NCBI RefSeq assembly: GCF_038095555.1 | Contig: NZ_CP124591.1 | Location: 682,001-746,000 of the forward strand | Direction: 5' to 3' | DNA length: 64,000 nt | DNA from: Macrococcoides psychrotolerans | GTDB taxonomy: Bacteria > Bacillota > Bacilli > Staphylococcales > Staphylococcaceae | Shown here: piece after piece, positions 17,808-27,007 of the stretch | How the letters are laid out: the number at the start of each line of letters is the position of its first letter | Position numbering within the stretch: position 1 is the first letter of the stretch | The notes under the pieces: model-generated | Told to the model about the DNA's origin: nothing | Databases searched by the model: none | What the model saw: only the letters and a program-made list of their open reading frames with translations | Translations under genes and position numbers: made by a program

Positions 17808-17894
17808 AAAAAACTCCTTAAATAAGAATTGTGAGCGTCTCTGTTGCTGTCACTTACTCTTATTATACGCATAAAAAAGAATAAAAAAATAGCA

Positions 17895-17925
17895 ATAGAA
17901 CTAAAGCTACTTTTTTAGTTCTATT
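17895..17925. terminator. Terminator overlapping the end of the acyltransferase gene
   Basis: The arms AATAGAACTAAA (17895-17906) and TTTAGTTCTATT (17914-17925) pair perfectly. The right arm lies inside the last codons of the minus-strand acyltransferase gene. A-rich bases at 17880-17890 give the U run on the minus strand. Confidence 0.75.
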
Positions 17926-18890
17926 ACTGGTGATGTGAGCTGTTTCACTTTACGATGGCTGAAGAAGTAGACGAGAAAGACCGTCGTGAGCACCATAAAC
18001 GTCAATATAGAGAAAATATGGTCATTAAAGTAGTGGTTGAGGTTCTTCGCACGGAAGATACCGACGAATAATCCGTGCAGTAAATAGATGAACATCGTCC
18101 TCGAACCGATATAAGTCAATCTGAGCTCTCTGTTCGGCACAATATTCAAGAAACTTACCGTACTGATCAATATAATCAAGTACACTGCTGCGCGTTTAAG
18201 GCCACTATATATATCTGGTGTATGTGTTTCCAGTGATGCATAAGGTTTACTACCGAACAGCCAGCTGAAATCAATCTTAAAACACATATAGAAGATAAAG
18301 ACAAAAAGCAATGTAATTATGGAGAATAACACATAGCGCTTATCTCTGACATGTTTAAAGTGTTCAGGCTGAGCATAATAACCGATAAGAAATAACGGCA
18401 GGAATACAAGCGTTCTGGACAGGCTTAACGTGTTGTTGATAAAGTCAAAGTAACCTGCTGCGATACCAATGAAGAACGTTATAGGCAGCACGATCTGAGG
18501 CTTAATGTCTTTAATAAAGAACAATATCAGCTGCCATGAAAATAAGCTCATCAAGAACCACATCGCCCATTGTGGATCGAAGGGATTTAATTTAATCGTC
18601 GACACATCATCGATGACATAATAATAAACAGCATAGAAAGTCTGAAAGATGATGTAAGGGACCAGCAGTTTCTTTGTGACCTTCTTAATATAGCCAGGTT
18701 TATGAATACCTTTAGCAAAGTAACCGGAAATGAGAACGAATGCAGGCATATGAAAGCTATAGATAAACATATAAAGTGCATATAAGAACGGACTCTCATC
18801 AATGTATGAACGTAATAAATGACCAAATACAACGAGAATGATGAGGTAAAGCCGCGCATTATCGAAATAGAACTCTCTTTGTTTTGTCAT
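17907..18890 (-). CDS. Membrane acyltransferase (acyltransferase-3 family)
   Basis: The 327-residue protein has about ten membrane helices. Its N-terminal REFYFDNARLYLIILVVFGH contains the Arg and catalytic-type His of acyltransferase-3 proteins, and SFHMPAFVLISGYF follows near residue 60. Such enzymes acylate surface sugars such as wall polymers. The substrate here is unknown. The gene lies next to atl, as a similar gene does in S. aureus from recall, but is separated from it by a terminator and 250 bases that hold no other gene I can support. Confidence 0.85.
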   Translation of the reverse strand: MTKQREFYFDNARLYLIILVVFGHLLRSYIDESPFLYALYMFIYSFHMPAFVLISGYFAKGIHKPGYIKKVTKKLLVPYIIFQTFYAVYYYVIDDVSTIKLNPFDPQWAMWFLMSLFSWQLILFFIKDIKPQIVLPITFFIGIAAGYFDFINNTLSLSRTLVFLPLFLIGYYAQPEHFKHVRDKRYVLFSIITLLFVFIFYMCFKIDFSWLFGSKPYASLETHTPDIYSGLKRAAVYLIILISTVSFLNIVPNRELRLTYIGSRTMFIYLLHGLFVGIFRAKNLNHYFNDHIFSILTFMVLTTVFLVYFFSHRKVKQLTSPVIELKK

Positions 18891-19076
18891 GGTTTACTCC
18901 TTTCAAATGATATAGTTTGCAACGATATCTTATATTGGAATAGATTATACATTTCGTTTCTAACCAATAACTACTATAGCCGTTATTCATTCCTTTTAAT
19001 CATTAAATTGCAGAACACCAAGAATTGCATATTCTTGCTGTTCTTTTTATTGTGCGATAAAGGAATACAGCATAAA

Positions 19077-19112
19077 ACCCGAATGATACAGAAAACACTG
19101 TATCATTCGGGT
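19077..19112. terminator. Terminator after atl
   Basis: The arms ACCCGAATGATACA (19077-19090) and TGTATCATTCGGGT (19099-19112) form a perfect 14-bp stem. On the minus strand it is followed by TTTTA. The core matches the terminator at 11791-11842. Confidence 0.85.
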
Positions 19113-19140
19113 CTTGGATTGTTGCTTGTAAGCTTGAAGA

Positions 19141-22100
19141 TTAGTATTCATGGATGACATAGTTCACTGCATCTAAACCTAATGTCTTGTACATGCTAGC
19201 GATAATCGCTGCATTCTTCGCTGCCCAGTTAATATCAGTTGCATATTGATGGGTTGCAGGATTTGCTGGATTCCACCTCATCTGATGTAATGTACGCTGA
19301 CCATGATCGATATAAGCACTTCTGACATACTTTGCACCGCCGACAATCGCTTTAGACGGATTATCCCATCCTTGTGCTTTAGCATATTTAATGCCGCCGA
19401 CTTCTGGGTTGTTATCATCAGCCTTTGCACCGTACATATTAAAGTACTTCGTGCCTTTTGAAGTAGTCGCAGTATTCGTGCTGTTGATACTAAGTCCATT
19501 TGCTAGCCTGCTTGAACCATGACCCGTCTCTAATATCGCATGGGCAATCAGGTAGACTTCATTGATGTTGAATTGCTGTGCTGCTTTAGCGAATGCTCGG
19601 CCTTGTCCGGCAAGTGCACCTTTACCGACAAGCAGCTTGTCTAATGTCTTTGCGTTGATGCCTTCTGATTTACCAAGGTCCAGGAATTGATATTTCATTA
19701 CAGGGTCTGTTAGTTTATCTTGCGTACGCATTGCCTTTGTAACTTCAGCAGCTGTAGCGTTGCGTACATTGTATGCGCTCTTAGACGTACTGAACACAAC
19801 TTTAGGTGCGCTGCCTGCATGAACTTTAGCAAGGTTCATCTGCTTTTTGACTGCAGCAGATAATGTTGTCGGTGATTTCAGCTTCGTAATGTTCTGCGTG
19901 AATAAGTCACTGGATGATACATAACCGATCTTGTTGTTATTATAGATGACCTTATGCCATAACGTACGGCCGACCTTATCCGTGCGAATCACTTGCAGTG
20001 TACCCCCTTTAACAGCAGACAGTTTATCGGTACGCTGTTTGTTCGCACCACTTGGAATATTATAGATATAGCTGGTCGGTTTCTTCACTGTATGTGCGGA
20101 CTTTGTCCAGCTGACCGTAGCGGTCGGTACCGTCTTGATAAACTTGCTGCTGATCCATCCAAGTACCTTATTATTATCTGCTACCTTATAGTACGGTTCG
20201 TTGTTGCGTTTCGCAGTTTCGTTTACATAGACTTGAGTATCCACAAGCTTTGTAACAGGTTTGATTGTTTTGAGATCTTTATAGATCAGCACTTGTTTCG
20301 GTGCTGTACGACCAATCAGTTTCACCGGTTTAGACTTTGTGATGACAGGGGTTCTGTCTACTGAAATTTCATGCTGTTTCAGCCAGCCACTAATATTATT
20401 TAATGTACCATAAACATAGACAGACTGATTCACCGTCATTTTCTTAGAAGGTGTAAATGATTTGCCGATGAAGGGTTTCAACTGCTTTACAACTTGTCTC
20501 ATCGTACCATCTGGCATGCTGTATAACGAAGTTGCTTTGCTGTTTACTTTATATTTACCATTCATCTTAACTTCTGAAGAACGGCTTGAGACTACAGCGT
20601 CACTTGCTTTCACCCAGCCACGCGGGATCTTTAGCTCATCTGTTAATGCATAGTAGGTTGCTCCGTTATACGTTGCTTTCTTATTCACATAATACGTACG
20701 GTTCGCCTTATCTGATGCATTAACACCTGACTTCTGATCAACTGAGGCGTAGATCTTAGAAGTTGGAAGTTTAACTTTAGCAACCATCTGAGCTGCAGAC
20801 ACCTTGATCGGCTGTGGTGCAGGCTTAACAACCGGTTTAGGGGCGTTCAGTGTCAGTTCGTTAAAGTTAATCCATCCTGTTAAATTGTTCACCGTACCGA
20901 AGTAGTAGTTCGTCTTTCCGACAGTGACTTTCTTTGTAGGTGTAAACTTCTTGCCGACATGTGATTTTAAGTTTGTAACAATTTGACTCGCTGTACCCCA
21001 AGGCGTCTTGTAGAGACTCGTTGCTTGGTTGTTAACGTTAAAGTTGCCCGTAACCGCCGTTTCAGCACTGCGATTCACTGCAGTCGTATCATTTGCTTTT
21101 ACCCAGCCACGTGGCGTTTTCGTTTCGTCTGTAAGCGCATAGTACGTATTGCCGTTTAATGTCGCTTTCTTATTCACATAGTAAGTGTTGCCGGCCTTTT
21201 GACCCGCACTCACACCCGTTGCACTGTCAACAGAAGCATAGACTTTCGCCTTCGTGCTGTTGACGCGCGCCATCATCTGAGCGCTTGAAGTTGTTACTGT
21301 GCCCTTAACCGTCTCAGCAGGCTTTGGTGGCGTCGGTTGCACTGTAACCGGAGGCGTAGGTTTCGTACCATTTAACTTATAGTTATATTTCTCCTGTACA
21401 AGACTATAGAACTCATTGAAGGTATAGTTGTTTTCAGCGAACCAGCCAACGGGATCTGAGTGATCCGTACCGCCGAGATAGTTTGAAACGGCCTGGTGTG
21501 ACCATACGGTACCTTTACCGTCGTTATGTGCATTATCAACCGGTAACTTATAGTAGATGAGATTCGTCGCCAAGTAATCTGCTAAGTTATTAACAGACTT
21601 ACTGAAACGATCTTTCCCGTATACACGCACGAGCTCAACATTAATATTACGAGAATTCGATACACCGCCAGCTCCCCATGATAAGTAATCTGTATTCGCT
21701 GTCTCGATAATGTTATTATCATCAACGAAAGCGTGAACAAATGCGTTATTAATATTACGCGACATATATGAAATCTCGCCTTCAATCGTTGAATTCGGAT
21801 TGGCGGTTTCATGAGCGACGATTCCTTCAGGCTTCGCAACACCATTACGATAGGCAATCTGTGGTGCATCCTTGAAATAACGTGTTTCATATTGAGGAAC
21901 TTGATAATTATTATATTTGATATATTCATTTACTGACATGTTTGAAGGACTTTGAGCCTTTAACGTTCTGACATTTGATTTATTGTTTAAAGTACGTGCC
22001 TTGATGGACTTTGGTGCTTGCGCCTGTATGTTACTTTGTGTTGCTGAAGTCTTAAGTGTTGAAGCAGCTGTCTTAGGCGCTGTCGACTGTGTAGTAGTGT

Positions 22101-22740
22101 TCACAGATTTTAGAGCAGGTGCAGTCTTATTGGCTGTAGCAGCCGTTTGAGGTGCAGTCGATTGCGTAGTAGCGTTCACAGATTTTAAAGCGATAGCCCT
22201 CTTATTGGCTGCAGCAGTCGTTTGAGGTGCAGTCGACTGCGTCGTAGCGTTCACAGATTTTAGAGCGGGTGCTGCCTGCTCTACAGTCGGTGTCGTGGGT
22301 GTAACTGAAGTGTTCACTTTAGCAACGGTCGCTCTTTGTTTCTCAGCTGTCGTATCTGCTTGAACAGCAGGTGCTTTATCTGCAGATGAAGGTGACGGAG
22401 TGGCAGTCGTCTTAGGCGCCGTTGTAGACGAAGGCGTTGTCGCAGTCGATTTAGATGTTGAAGTTGTCGCAGCTTTACCTGCTTGAGACAAGCTGTATTG
22501 AGATTTTACATCTACAGTCGCCGTCTGAGTCTTCACTGGAACAGCTTGTGCTGGTGTTGGCTGCTGTGCAGGCGATGTCGCAGTCTCTTGTACAGTCTTT
22601 GTTGCTGTTGTAGGTGTGATATCAGTCTGTGTTTTTTCAGGTGTTACTTGTGTTTGTTCAGCTGCATGCGCCACCGTTGTTCCTCCAGCAAGCATCATTA
22701 ACAGTGCAGCAGGTGTTTTGTAGTAAAATTTATTATCCAT
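19141..22740 (-). CDS. atl: Bifunctional autolysin Atl (amidase and glucosaminidase)
   Basis: This is a 1199-residue secreted peptidoglycan hydrolase for daughter-cell separation. It has a signal peptide (about 1-27, ending AHA), a Thr/Ala/Pro-rich propeptide with tandem repeats, and an amidase-2 domain (about 275-455) with zinc ligands His310, His415 and Asp429. GW/SH3-like wall-targeting repeats (about 475-955) bind teichoic acids. The C-terminal endo-beta-N-acetylglucosaminidase has a likely catalytic Glu1071 in ILETGHGSS. In staphylococci the precursor is cleaved into two enzymes. The start follows AAGGAAAC. The neighbours (acyltransferase, DUF2538, LCP) match the staphylococcal atl locus. 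Confidence 0.97.
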   Translation of the reverse strand: MDNKFYYKTPAALLMMLAGGTTVAHAAEQTQVTPEKTQTDITPTTATKTVQETATSPAQQPTPAQAVPVKTQTATVDVKSQYSLSQAGKAATTSTSKSTATTPSSTTAPKTTATPSPSSADKAPAVQADTTAEKQRATVAKVNTSVTPTTPTVEQAAPALKSVNATTQSTAPQTTAAANKRAIALKSVNATTQSTAPQTAATANKTAPALKSVNTTTQSTAPKTAASTLKTSATQSNIQAQAPKSIKARTLNNKSNVRTLKAQSPSNMSVNEYIKYNNYQVPQYETRYFKDAPQIAYRNGVAKPEGIVAHETANPNSTIEGEISYMSRNINNAFVHAFVDDNNIIETANTDYLSWGAGGVSNSRNINVELVRVYGKDRFSKSVNNLADYLATNLIYYKLPVDNAHNDGKGTVWSHQAVSNYLGGTDHSDPVGWFAENNYTFNEFYSLVQEKYNYKLNGTKPTPPVTVQPTPPKPAETVKGTVTTSSAQMMARVNSTKAKVYASVDSATGVSAGQKAGNTYYVNKKATLNGNTYYALTDETKTPRGWVKANDTTAVNRSAETAVTGNFNVNNQATSLYKTPWGTASQIVTNLKSHVGKKFTPTKKVTVGKTNYYFGTVNNLTGWINFNELTLNAPKPVVKPAPQPIKVSAAQMVAKVKLPTSKIYASVDQKSGVNASDKANRTYYVNKKATYNGATYYALTDELKIPRGWVKASDAVVSSRSSEVKMNGKYKVNSKATSLYSMPDGTMRQVVKQLKPFIGKSFTPSKKMTVNQSVYVYGTLNNISGWLKQHEISVDRTPVITKSKPVKLIGRTAPKQVLIYKDLKTIKPVTKLVDTQVYVNETAKRNNEPYYKVADNNKVLGWISSKFIKTVPTATVSWTKSAHTVKKPTSYIYNIPSGANKQRTDKLSAVKGGTLQVIRTDKVGRTLWHKVIYNNNKIGYVSSSDLFTQNITKLKSPTTLSAAVKKQMNLAKVHAGSAPKVVFSTSKSAYNVRNATAAEVTKAMRTQDKLTDPVMKYQFLDLGKSEGINAKTLDKLLVGKGALAGQGRAFAKAAQQFNINEVYLIAHAILETGHGSSRLANGLSINSTNTATTSKGTKYFNMYGAKADDNNPEVGGIKYAKAQGWDNPSKAIVGGAKYVRSAYIDHGQRTLHQMRWNPANPATHQYATDINWAAKNAAIIASMYKTLGLDAVNYVIHEY
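22060..22266 (-). repeat. 75-bp tandem repeats in the Atl propeptide
   Basis: Three units of 25 codons, the last partial, each begin ALKSVN(A/T)TTQSTAP and cover Atl residues about 159-227. Copies one and two differ at only a few residues, so the array is recent and probably varies in number between strains. Confidence 0.85.
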
Positions 22741-22923
22741 GTAAGTTTCCTTTCTAATATGAACTTATTAACAATGTAATTATATACTGTCAGAAAATTT
22801 TAGTATATAAGCTTAATGATTTGTAATAATCCCTTAACATTTGCAACACCAATCTTGATGATACGGCCCTGGTCATTATCACTATATATATCGAGTAAAG
22901 AACTAAAGCTGTACATAATAAAA

Positions 22924-22948
22924 AGGACTTATACCGTGTATAAGTCCT
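22924..22948 (-). terminator. Terminator after the DUF2538 gene
   Basis: AGGACTTATAC (22924-22934) and GTATAAGTCCT (22938-22948) form a perfect stem. On the minus strand it is followed by TTTTTATT. The remaining atl-upstream stretch (22741-22920) is AT-rich, with no gene. Confidence 0.8.
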
Positions 22949-22954
22949 AATCGT

Positions 22955-23425
22955 CTAAAGCGCTTCTAATCTGATGATTGCTGTGTATTGCCAGAAGAGC
23001 TTCATCGTATTAATATTCCAGTGATTCATACCCATCGCAAAGCCGGAAGGTTTGAAGATCTGAACATCAGAAACTTCAAGCGCAGCTGCGATTAAATACT
23101 GATAATGCACATCAATTGATTTAAAGTTCTCACTTAAGTGTCCGTCATCAAATACGAAATCCAGTGGCACATCATAATCGAATATATTAAGCTGCTCAAA
23201 GATTTCAGGAATTCCTACAATATAGCAGGCGCCATCCATGAGCGGATTTTCGCTGGCATCTCCATAATAGATGAGTAATGCTTCATAGTTCTGACGGTGA
23301 TAATCGTTCACGTAAAAGAAATCTTTACGCAAATTCTCTCTGTCTTTGTTCTCGATCATGATTGTTTCTAATCGATCAAAAACTTTATCAATATGCTGAT
23401 ACTTCTCATAAGTTTTGCGTGTCAT
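22955..23425 (-). CDS. DUF2538 family protein
   Basis: The 156-residue soluble protein opens MTRKTYEKYQHIDKVFDRLE and ends with GFAMGMNHWNINTMKLFWQY, the pattern of the staphylococcal DUF2538 protein encoded between atl and an LCP gene. Function is unknown to me. It starts 11 bases after the LCP stop with a GGGAGG site, so it is co-transcribed with the ligase and may act in wall-polymer attachment or its control. Confidence 0.85.
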   Translation of the reverse strand: MTRKTYEKYQHIDKVFDRLETIMIENKDRENLRKDFFYVNDYHRQNYEALLIYYGDASENPLMDGACYIVGIPEIFEQLNIFDYDVPLDFVFDDGHLSENFKSIDVHYQYLIAAALEVSDVQIFKPSGFAMGMNHWNINTMKLFWQYTAIIRLEAL

Positions 23426-23436
23426 AGGGGCCTCCC

Positions 23437-24729
23437 TTAATAAATATTCGTATCTATCTGTTCTTCTATAGTTGCTTCACTATTAAGATTGTTTTCTGGC
23501 ACTACAGTTTCTGTAGTGTTATCTAGCTCCGGTGAAGGAGATTCACTGCTGTCTGTAGTATCATTAAACTCTGGTGAAGGGGCTTCACTGCTGTCTATAG
23601 TATCATCAAGCTCCGGTGAAGGAGATTCACTGCTGTTTGTAGTATCATCAAACTCTGGTGAAGGGGATTCGCTGCTGTCGTTAGTATTTTCATAAGCATC
23701 TCGAACTTCTTCTCTGTCCAGCTCCATCAAAGGAATGAGATCATTATAAAGCGTACGTACCTGGTAGTCCAGCAGGTCATCTTCTTCAGTCATCTTAAGC
23801 TCAAGGTCTTCATGCAGTAGTTTAGAAATATCATAGACGTCTTCCATTACTGGATTATAATAATAAACACCGTTATACATATAATCCGTGCCTTGAAGCT
23901 GACGTTGTGTAAACTTTACATCATTTGAAGCATAATACTGTGCCATCGCACTGATATCATTAAACGTTAAGTTATGCTTTGCATTGTTACCAAGAATCTC
24001 TATCAGATCGTCCAGCTTGCTGATTGAACCTGAATCTTTCGCTTTCTTAGCCAGTGCAACAATCATCTCCATCTGACGTTTACCACGACCAAGATCGGTG
24101 TCTACACTTCTGCTTCTGGCAAGGGCTAAAGCTTCATTGCCATTTAGAAGCCGGCGACCTTTCTCTATCTTAATTCTGCCTTTGTCATTCTTCGTCGGTT
24201 CGTCGATATCAAACGGCACATCGAACGTAATACCGCCAAGTTCATCCACAATGTCAACGAACGCCTGCATGTTCACTCTTACATAGTAATCTACTGGTAC
24301 ATTGAACTTCTGCTCCACAGCATGTGCTGAACTTTTAGGACCACCTTCAGCGTGCGCATGCGTAATCTTATCATACATCTTAACAGATGGAATGTAACTT
24401 AGTGTATCACGCGGTATACCAATCAGGCGGACTTGTTTGTCATCACGGTTAAATGTCGCGAGAATCATAGAGTCAGTACGTGCCTCGCTTATCTTCTGAC
24501 CATTGTCGCGGCGCTCAGGACTGTCATCGATACCGAGGAACAGAATAGAGAAATTATCTACGGAAGGATTAACGGTCTTATCACGCAGTTGAGACTTTTC
24601 GTATGCTTTATTATAGGATGTATCGATTGCCGTCTTTGTTGAATGATATAGATAAGCACCATAAGCGACAGGGACTGCAATCAGGCTGAGTGACAATAGT
24701 ATAAGCATCCATTTAAATATTCTATTCAT
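23437..24729 (-). CDS. LytR-CpsA-Psr (LCP) family wall-polymer ligase
   Basis: The 430-residue protein has an N-terminal membrane anchor (about 5-25) and an extracellular LCP domain (about 60-290). LCP enzymes transfer undecaprenyl-linked glycans such as WTA onto peptidoglycan. Catalytic arginine motifs are visible in IGIPRDTLSYIP and in LARSRSVDTDLGRGKRQ, with KITHAHAEGG between. The C-terminus carries a four-unit acidic Ser/Pro/Glu repeat of 14 residues. The ATG at 24729 follows AGGAAGTG; the frame's upstream TTG is not conserved. It sits at the edge of the WTA locus. Confidence 0.93.
   Translation of the reverse strand: MNRIFKWMLILLSLSLIAVPVAYGAYLYHSTKTAIDTSYNKAYEKSQLRDKTVNPSVDNFSILFLGIDDSPERRDNGQKISEARTDSMILATFNRDDKQVRLIGIPRDTLSYIPSVKMYDKITHAHAEGGPKSSAHAVEQKFNVPVDYYVRVNMQAFVDIVDELGGITFDVPFDIDEPTKNDKGRIKIEKGRRLLNGNEALALARSRSVDTDLGRGKRQMEMIVALAKKAKDSGSISKLDDLIEILGNNAKHNLTFNDISAMAQYYASNDVKFTQRQLQGTDYMYNGVYYYNPVMEDVYDISKLLHEDLELKMTEEDDLLDYQVRTLYNDLIPLMELDREEVRDAYENTNDSSESPSPEFDDTTNSSESPSPELDDTIDSSEAPSPEFNDTTDSSESPSPELDNTTETVVPENNLNSEATIEEQIDTNIY
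23509..23676 (-). repeat. 42-bp tandem repeats in the LCP C-terminal tail
   Basis: Four 14-residue units of the form SSE(S/A)PSPE(F/L)(D/N)(D/N)T lie near the C-terminus of the LCP protein. The bases are clearly repeated in register. The tail is extracellular if the LCP topology holds. Confidence 0.9.
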
Positions 24730-24807
24730 TGTTACACTTCCTATTTTCAAATTAATAAACTATTTAATTATAAAGGCATAGAAGAGCATTTACAACTTTA
24801 GTTTATT

Positions 24808-25938
24808 TTAAAGTAATTGACGTCTTATTATGTTATATATCCCATCTTCAGAGAACTGAACGACTGTTGCATAGCCACCTTGTTTAAGATGTTGTCGCAA
24901 CTGTGTATCATGAATAAGGGTAAGCATAGCTTCTCCGAATAACTGCGTGTTAAAACAATCTACTACCATCGCATTATCTTCATTGAGTAATGCTTTCGGT
25001 CCGATAGGTGCATTAAAGCTCACCACGTTACAACCTGCTTGCATGGCCTCAAGAATCACCATACCAAATCCTTCAGAACGAGAGGGCACTGCTACAATCA
25101 TACTTCTACGATATATAGATGCAACATCCTGTGTCATGGGGTGAATGGAGATAATATCGTCGAGATGATAATGAGTGATCATGTCACGTAATTGACTCTG
25201 TTCATGGCCCTCACCGTATATATTTACTTTAAAGTCATATTCACGTAATGAAGGCGCGATATGATAGATACTCTCTATAAACAGATCGAATCCTTTCTCG
25301 TGTTCTAAACGCCCAAGACTTGAGATGATCGGTTGTTCATCTCGATGATAAGTAGTTTCTGGGATAATATTTGGCAATGTAAACACGTTCGGATGAAATG
25401 ATGAATAGATATTACGATCTTCATCCGTTAACGTTGTAATGTAATCTAAGTTAGAATATGTAGATTTTATTAAAGACTGTAAACGTTCTGGATGTGCATT
25501 AAAGTGCATATGCTCCATACCGATAGTGGTTGTACGGCTATACTGTGCAATTAATATATTATACGTTGCACGTGTTCCGACAAGAAAGTCAGTATCAACA
25601 TGCTGGATAGCCTGTATGATCTTACGTTCAATATATGCTGAGAACTGATTTAAACCGGGTTCATCAGACTGAATCACTTTTGGCTTCAGCAATGGTGTGA
25701 ATGTATGAATTCTGTTCATAATCATTGGCACAATGTTTAATTTATTACTATAATCAATAATACATTCAACATTTATATTTTCGTGAGTCGGATAAGCAGG
25801 CGAAGTTTTACTTTTAAATACAGATAACAGTGTTACATCGTGACCTCGTGTACTTAATGTATTTGCAAGATTAATGATGGCTCTCGTTGTTCCGCCGATA
25901 TAATATATATTGTGAACTAAAAATGTAAATGATTGCAT
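24808..25938 (-). CDS. Glycosyltransferase family 4
   Basis: The 376-residue GT-B enzyme has an N-terminal acceptor-side motif IGGTTRAIINLANTLS and the C-terminal donor-binding E-x7-E signature SEGFGMVILEAMQAG. It is cytosolic with no membrane segment. The ATG at 25938 follows AGGAG; 14 upstream codons are not conserved. It is divergent from the tagB-like gene with only 25 bases between the start codons. Likely role: sugar decoration of WTA or a linked glycan, inferred from position. Donor and acceptor unknown. Confidence 0.85.
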   Translation of the reverse strand: MQSFTFLVHNIYYIGGTTRAIINLANTLSTRGHDVTLLSVFKSKTSPAYPTHENINVECIIDYSNKLNIVPMIMNRIHTFTPLLKPKVIQSDEPGLNQFSAYIERKIIQAIQHVDTDFLVGTRATYNILIAQYSRTTTIGMEHMHFNAHPERLQSLIKSTYSNLDYITTLTDEDRNIYSSFHPNVFTLPNIIPETTYHRDEQPIISSLGRLEHEKGFDLFIESIYHIAPSLREYDFKVNIYGEGHEQSQLRDMITHYHLDDIISIHPMTQDVASIYRRSMIVAVPSRSEGFGMVILEAMQAGCNVVSFNAPIGPKALLNEDNAMVVDCFNTQLFGEAMLTLIHDTQLRQHLKQGGYATVVQFSEDGIYNIIRRQLL

Positions 25939-25963
25939 GATAAACTCCTGACTGAGGTGTAGT

Positions 25964-27007
25964 ATGAGAACATTAATCAAAGCGAGCTATATAATCCTAT
26001 TAAAACTGTTAGATCGATTCATTGTTACCAGGCCAAAACCAAATCATATCGTAATAACAATGACATTTACAGAAGATCTATTACCGATAATAACGCAACT
26101 CGCTTCACAAAAAATCGATATTTCTCTATTATATCATCCGAAGTATAACGATGTTGTAAAGAAACAATTAAATTATCATAACATTAATGCGATTCCATTA
26201 AATAATAAATATCTATTTCAGCATATCAAGGCGGTGAAACGTGCGAAAGTTATACTGATCGATACGTACTATTTAATGTTCGGTGCTATTACAAAGCATA
26301 GAGATCAAGAAGTCATTCAAATATGGCATGCATCCAGTGCATTGAAACGATTCGGACTTGAAGATCGTTCTGTAGACGTATCAAACACCAAGATGATCCA
26401 GCAGTATAAAGATGTATATGACTTTACTGATAGTTATATCGTTGCGGGTGATCATATGATAGAAGTATTTAAACAATCATTGAATGCATCCGATAAGAAC
26501 TTTATTAAAACCGGACTACCAAGACTTGAATATTCAACTGCATCACAAAGTGAAGCCGATACAGTACTATTTGTTCCGACATACCGAGATTACACGTTGA
26601 AGGAAAGCGATAAACTTAAGCAAGAACACGTGAAAAACCTACGCATCCGTGCACACCCTTCAGACCATAATTATGAGACGGATACCGAAATTTCGCAATT
26701 AACATTAGATGCGTGCTTGAATCTTGCAGATATTATTATTACAGATTATAGTTCACTCGCGATAGAAGCACTGTATAAAGGAAAGCGTGTCATGCTATAT
26801 GTGCCGGATGAAGCGGAATATGAAGCTTCACGCGGATTAAATCAGTACTACTATGCATTGCCACAAGAAATAAAAGCATATACAGTTGAAGCATTACAGC
26901 AGAAGCTGATGCATATTGAACGTATCGACACAGATGGATGGACAAACTATCAGACGCAGCATGCAACACAAGATATCATTCAGTATATAAAGGAGCGATT
27001 ACAGTGA
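25964..27007 (+). CDS. tagB: CDP-glycerol glycerophosphotransferase, TagB/TarB-like
   Basis: The 347-residue membrane-associated enzyme is of the CDP-glycerol transferase family. Family motifs are VIQIWHASSALKRFG near residue 120 (catalytic-type His), FVPTYRDY, RAHPSD and IIITDYSSLAIEA near 260. Its length without an N-terminal extension and the DTYYLMFGA segment fit TagB/TarB, the primase that adds the first glycerol phosphate to the disaccharide linkage lipid. Starts after GAGGTG (25954-25959). It overlaps the next gene by four bases (GTGA). TarF is an alternative. Confidence 0.8.
   Translation: MRTLIKASYIILLKLLDRFIVTRPKPNHIVITMTFTEDLLPIITQLASQKIDISLLYHPKYNDVVKKQLNYHNINAIPLNNKYLFQHIKAVKRAKVILIDTYYLMFGAITKHRDQEVIQIWHASSALKRFGLEDRSVDVSNTKMIQQYKDVYDFTDSYIVAGDHMIEVFKQSLNASDKNFIKTGLPRLEYSTASQSEADTVLFVPTYRDYTLKESDKLKQEHVKNLRIRAHPSDHNYETDTEISQLTLDACLNLADIIITDYSSLAIEALYKGKRVMLYVPDEAEYEASRGLNQYYYALPQEIKAYTVEALQQKLMHIERIDTDGWTNYQTQHATQDIIQYIKERLQ

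Noticed and set aside
18819..19157. 112-codon plus-strand open frame between the acyltransferase and atl
   Set aside because: It begins inside the acyltransferase gene on the other strand, crosses the atl terminator, has no binding site and codes for low-complexity AT-driven residues.
22060..22266. CRISPR-like array from regular repeats
   Set aside because: The repeats are in-frame coding units without unique spacers. No cas genes are in the window.
22483..22701. Cysteine-rich plus-strand frame opposite the atl signal peptide region
   Set aside because: It is the complement of Thr/Ala-rich codons of Atl. There is no binding site.
23489..23695. Plus-strand frame rich in GEGDSLL repeats
   Set aside because: It is the antisense reading of the LCP tail repeats. 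Repeats keep several frames open, and no start signal is present.
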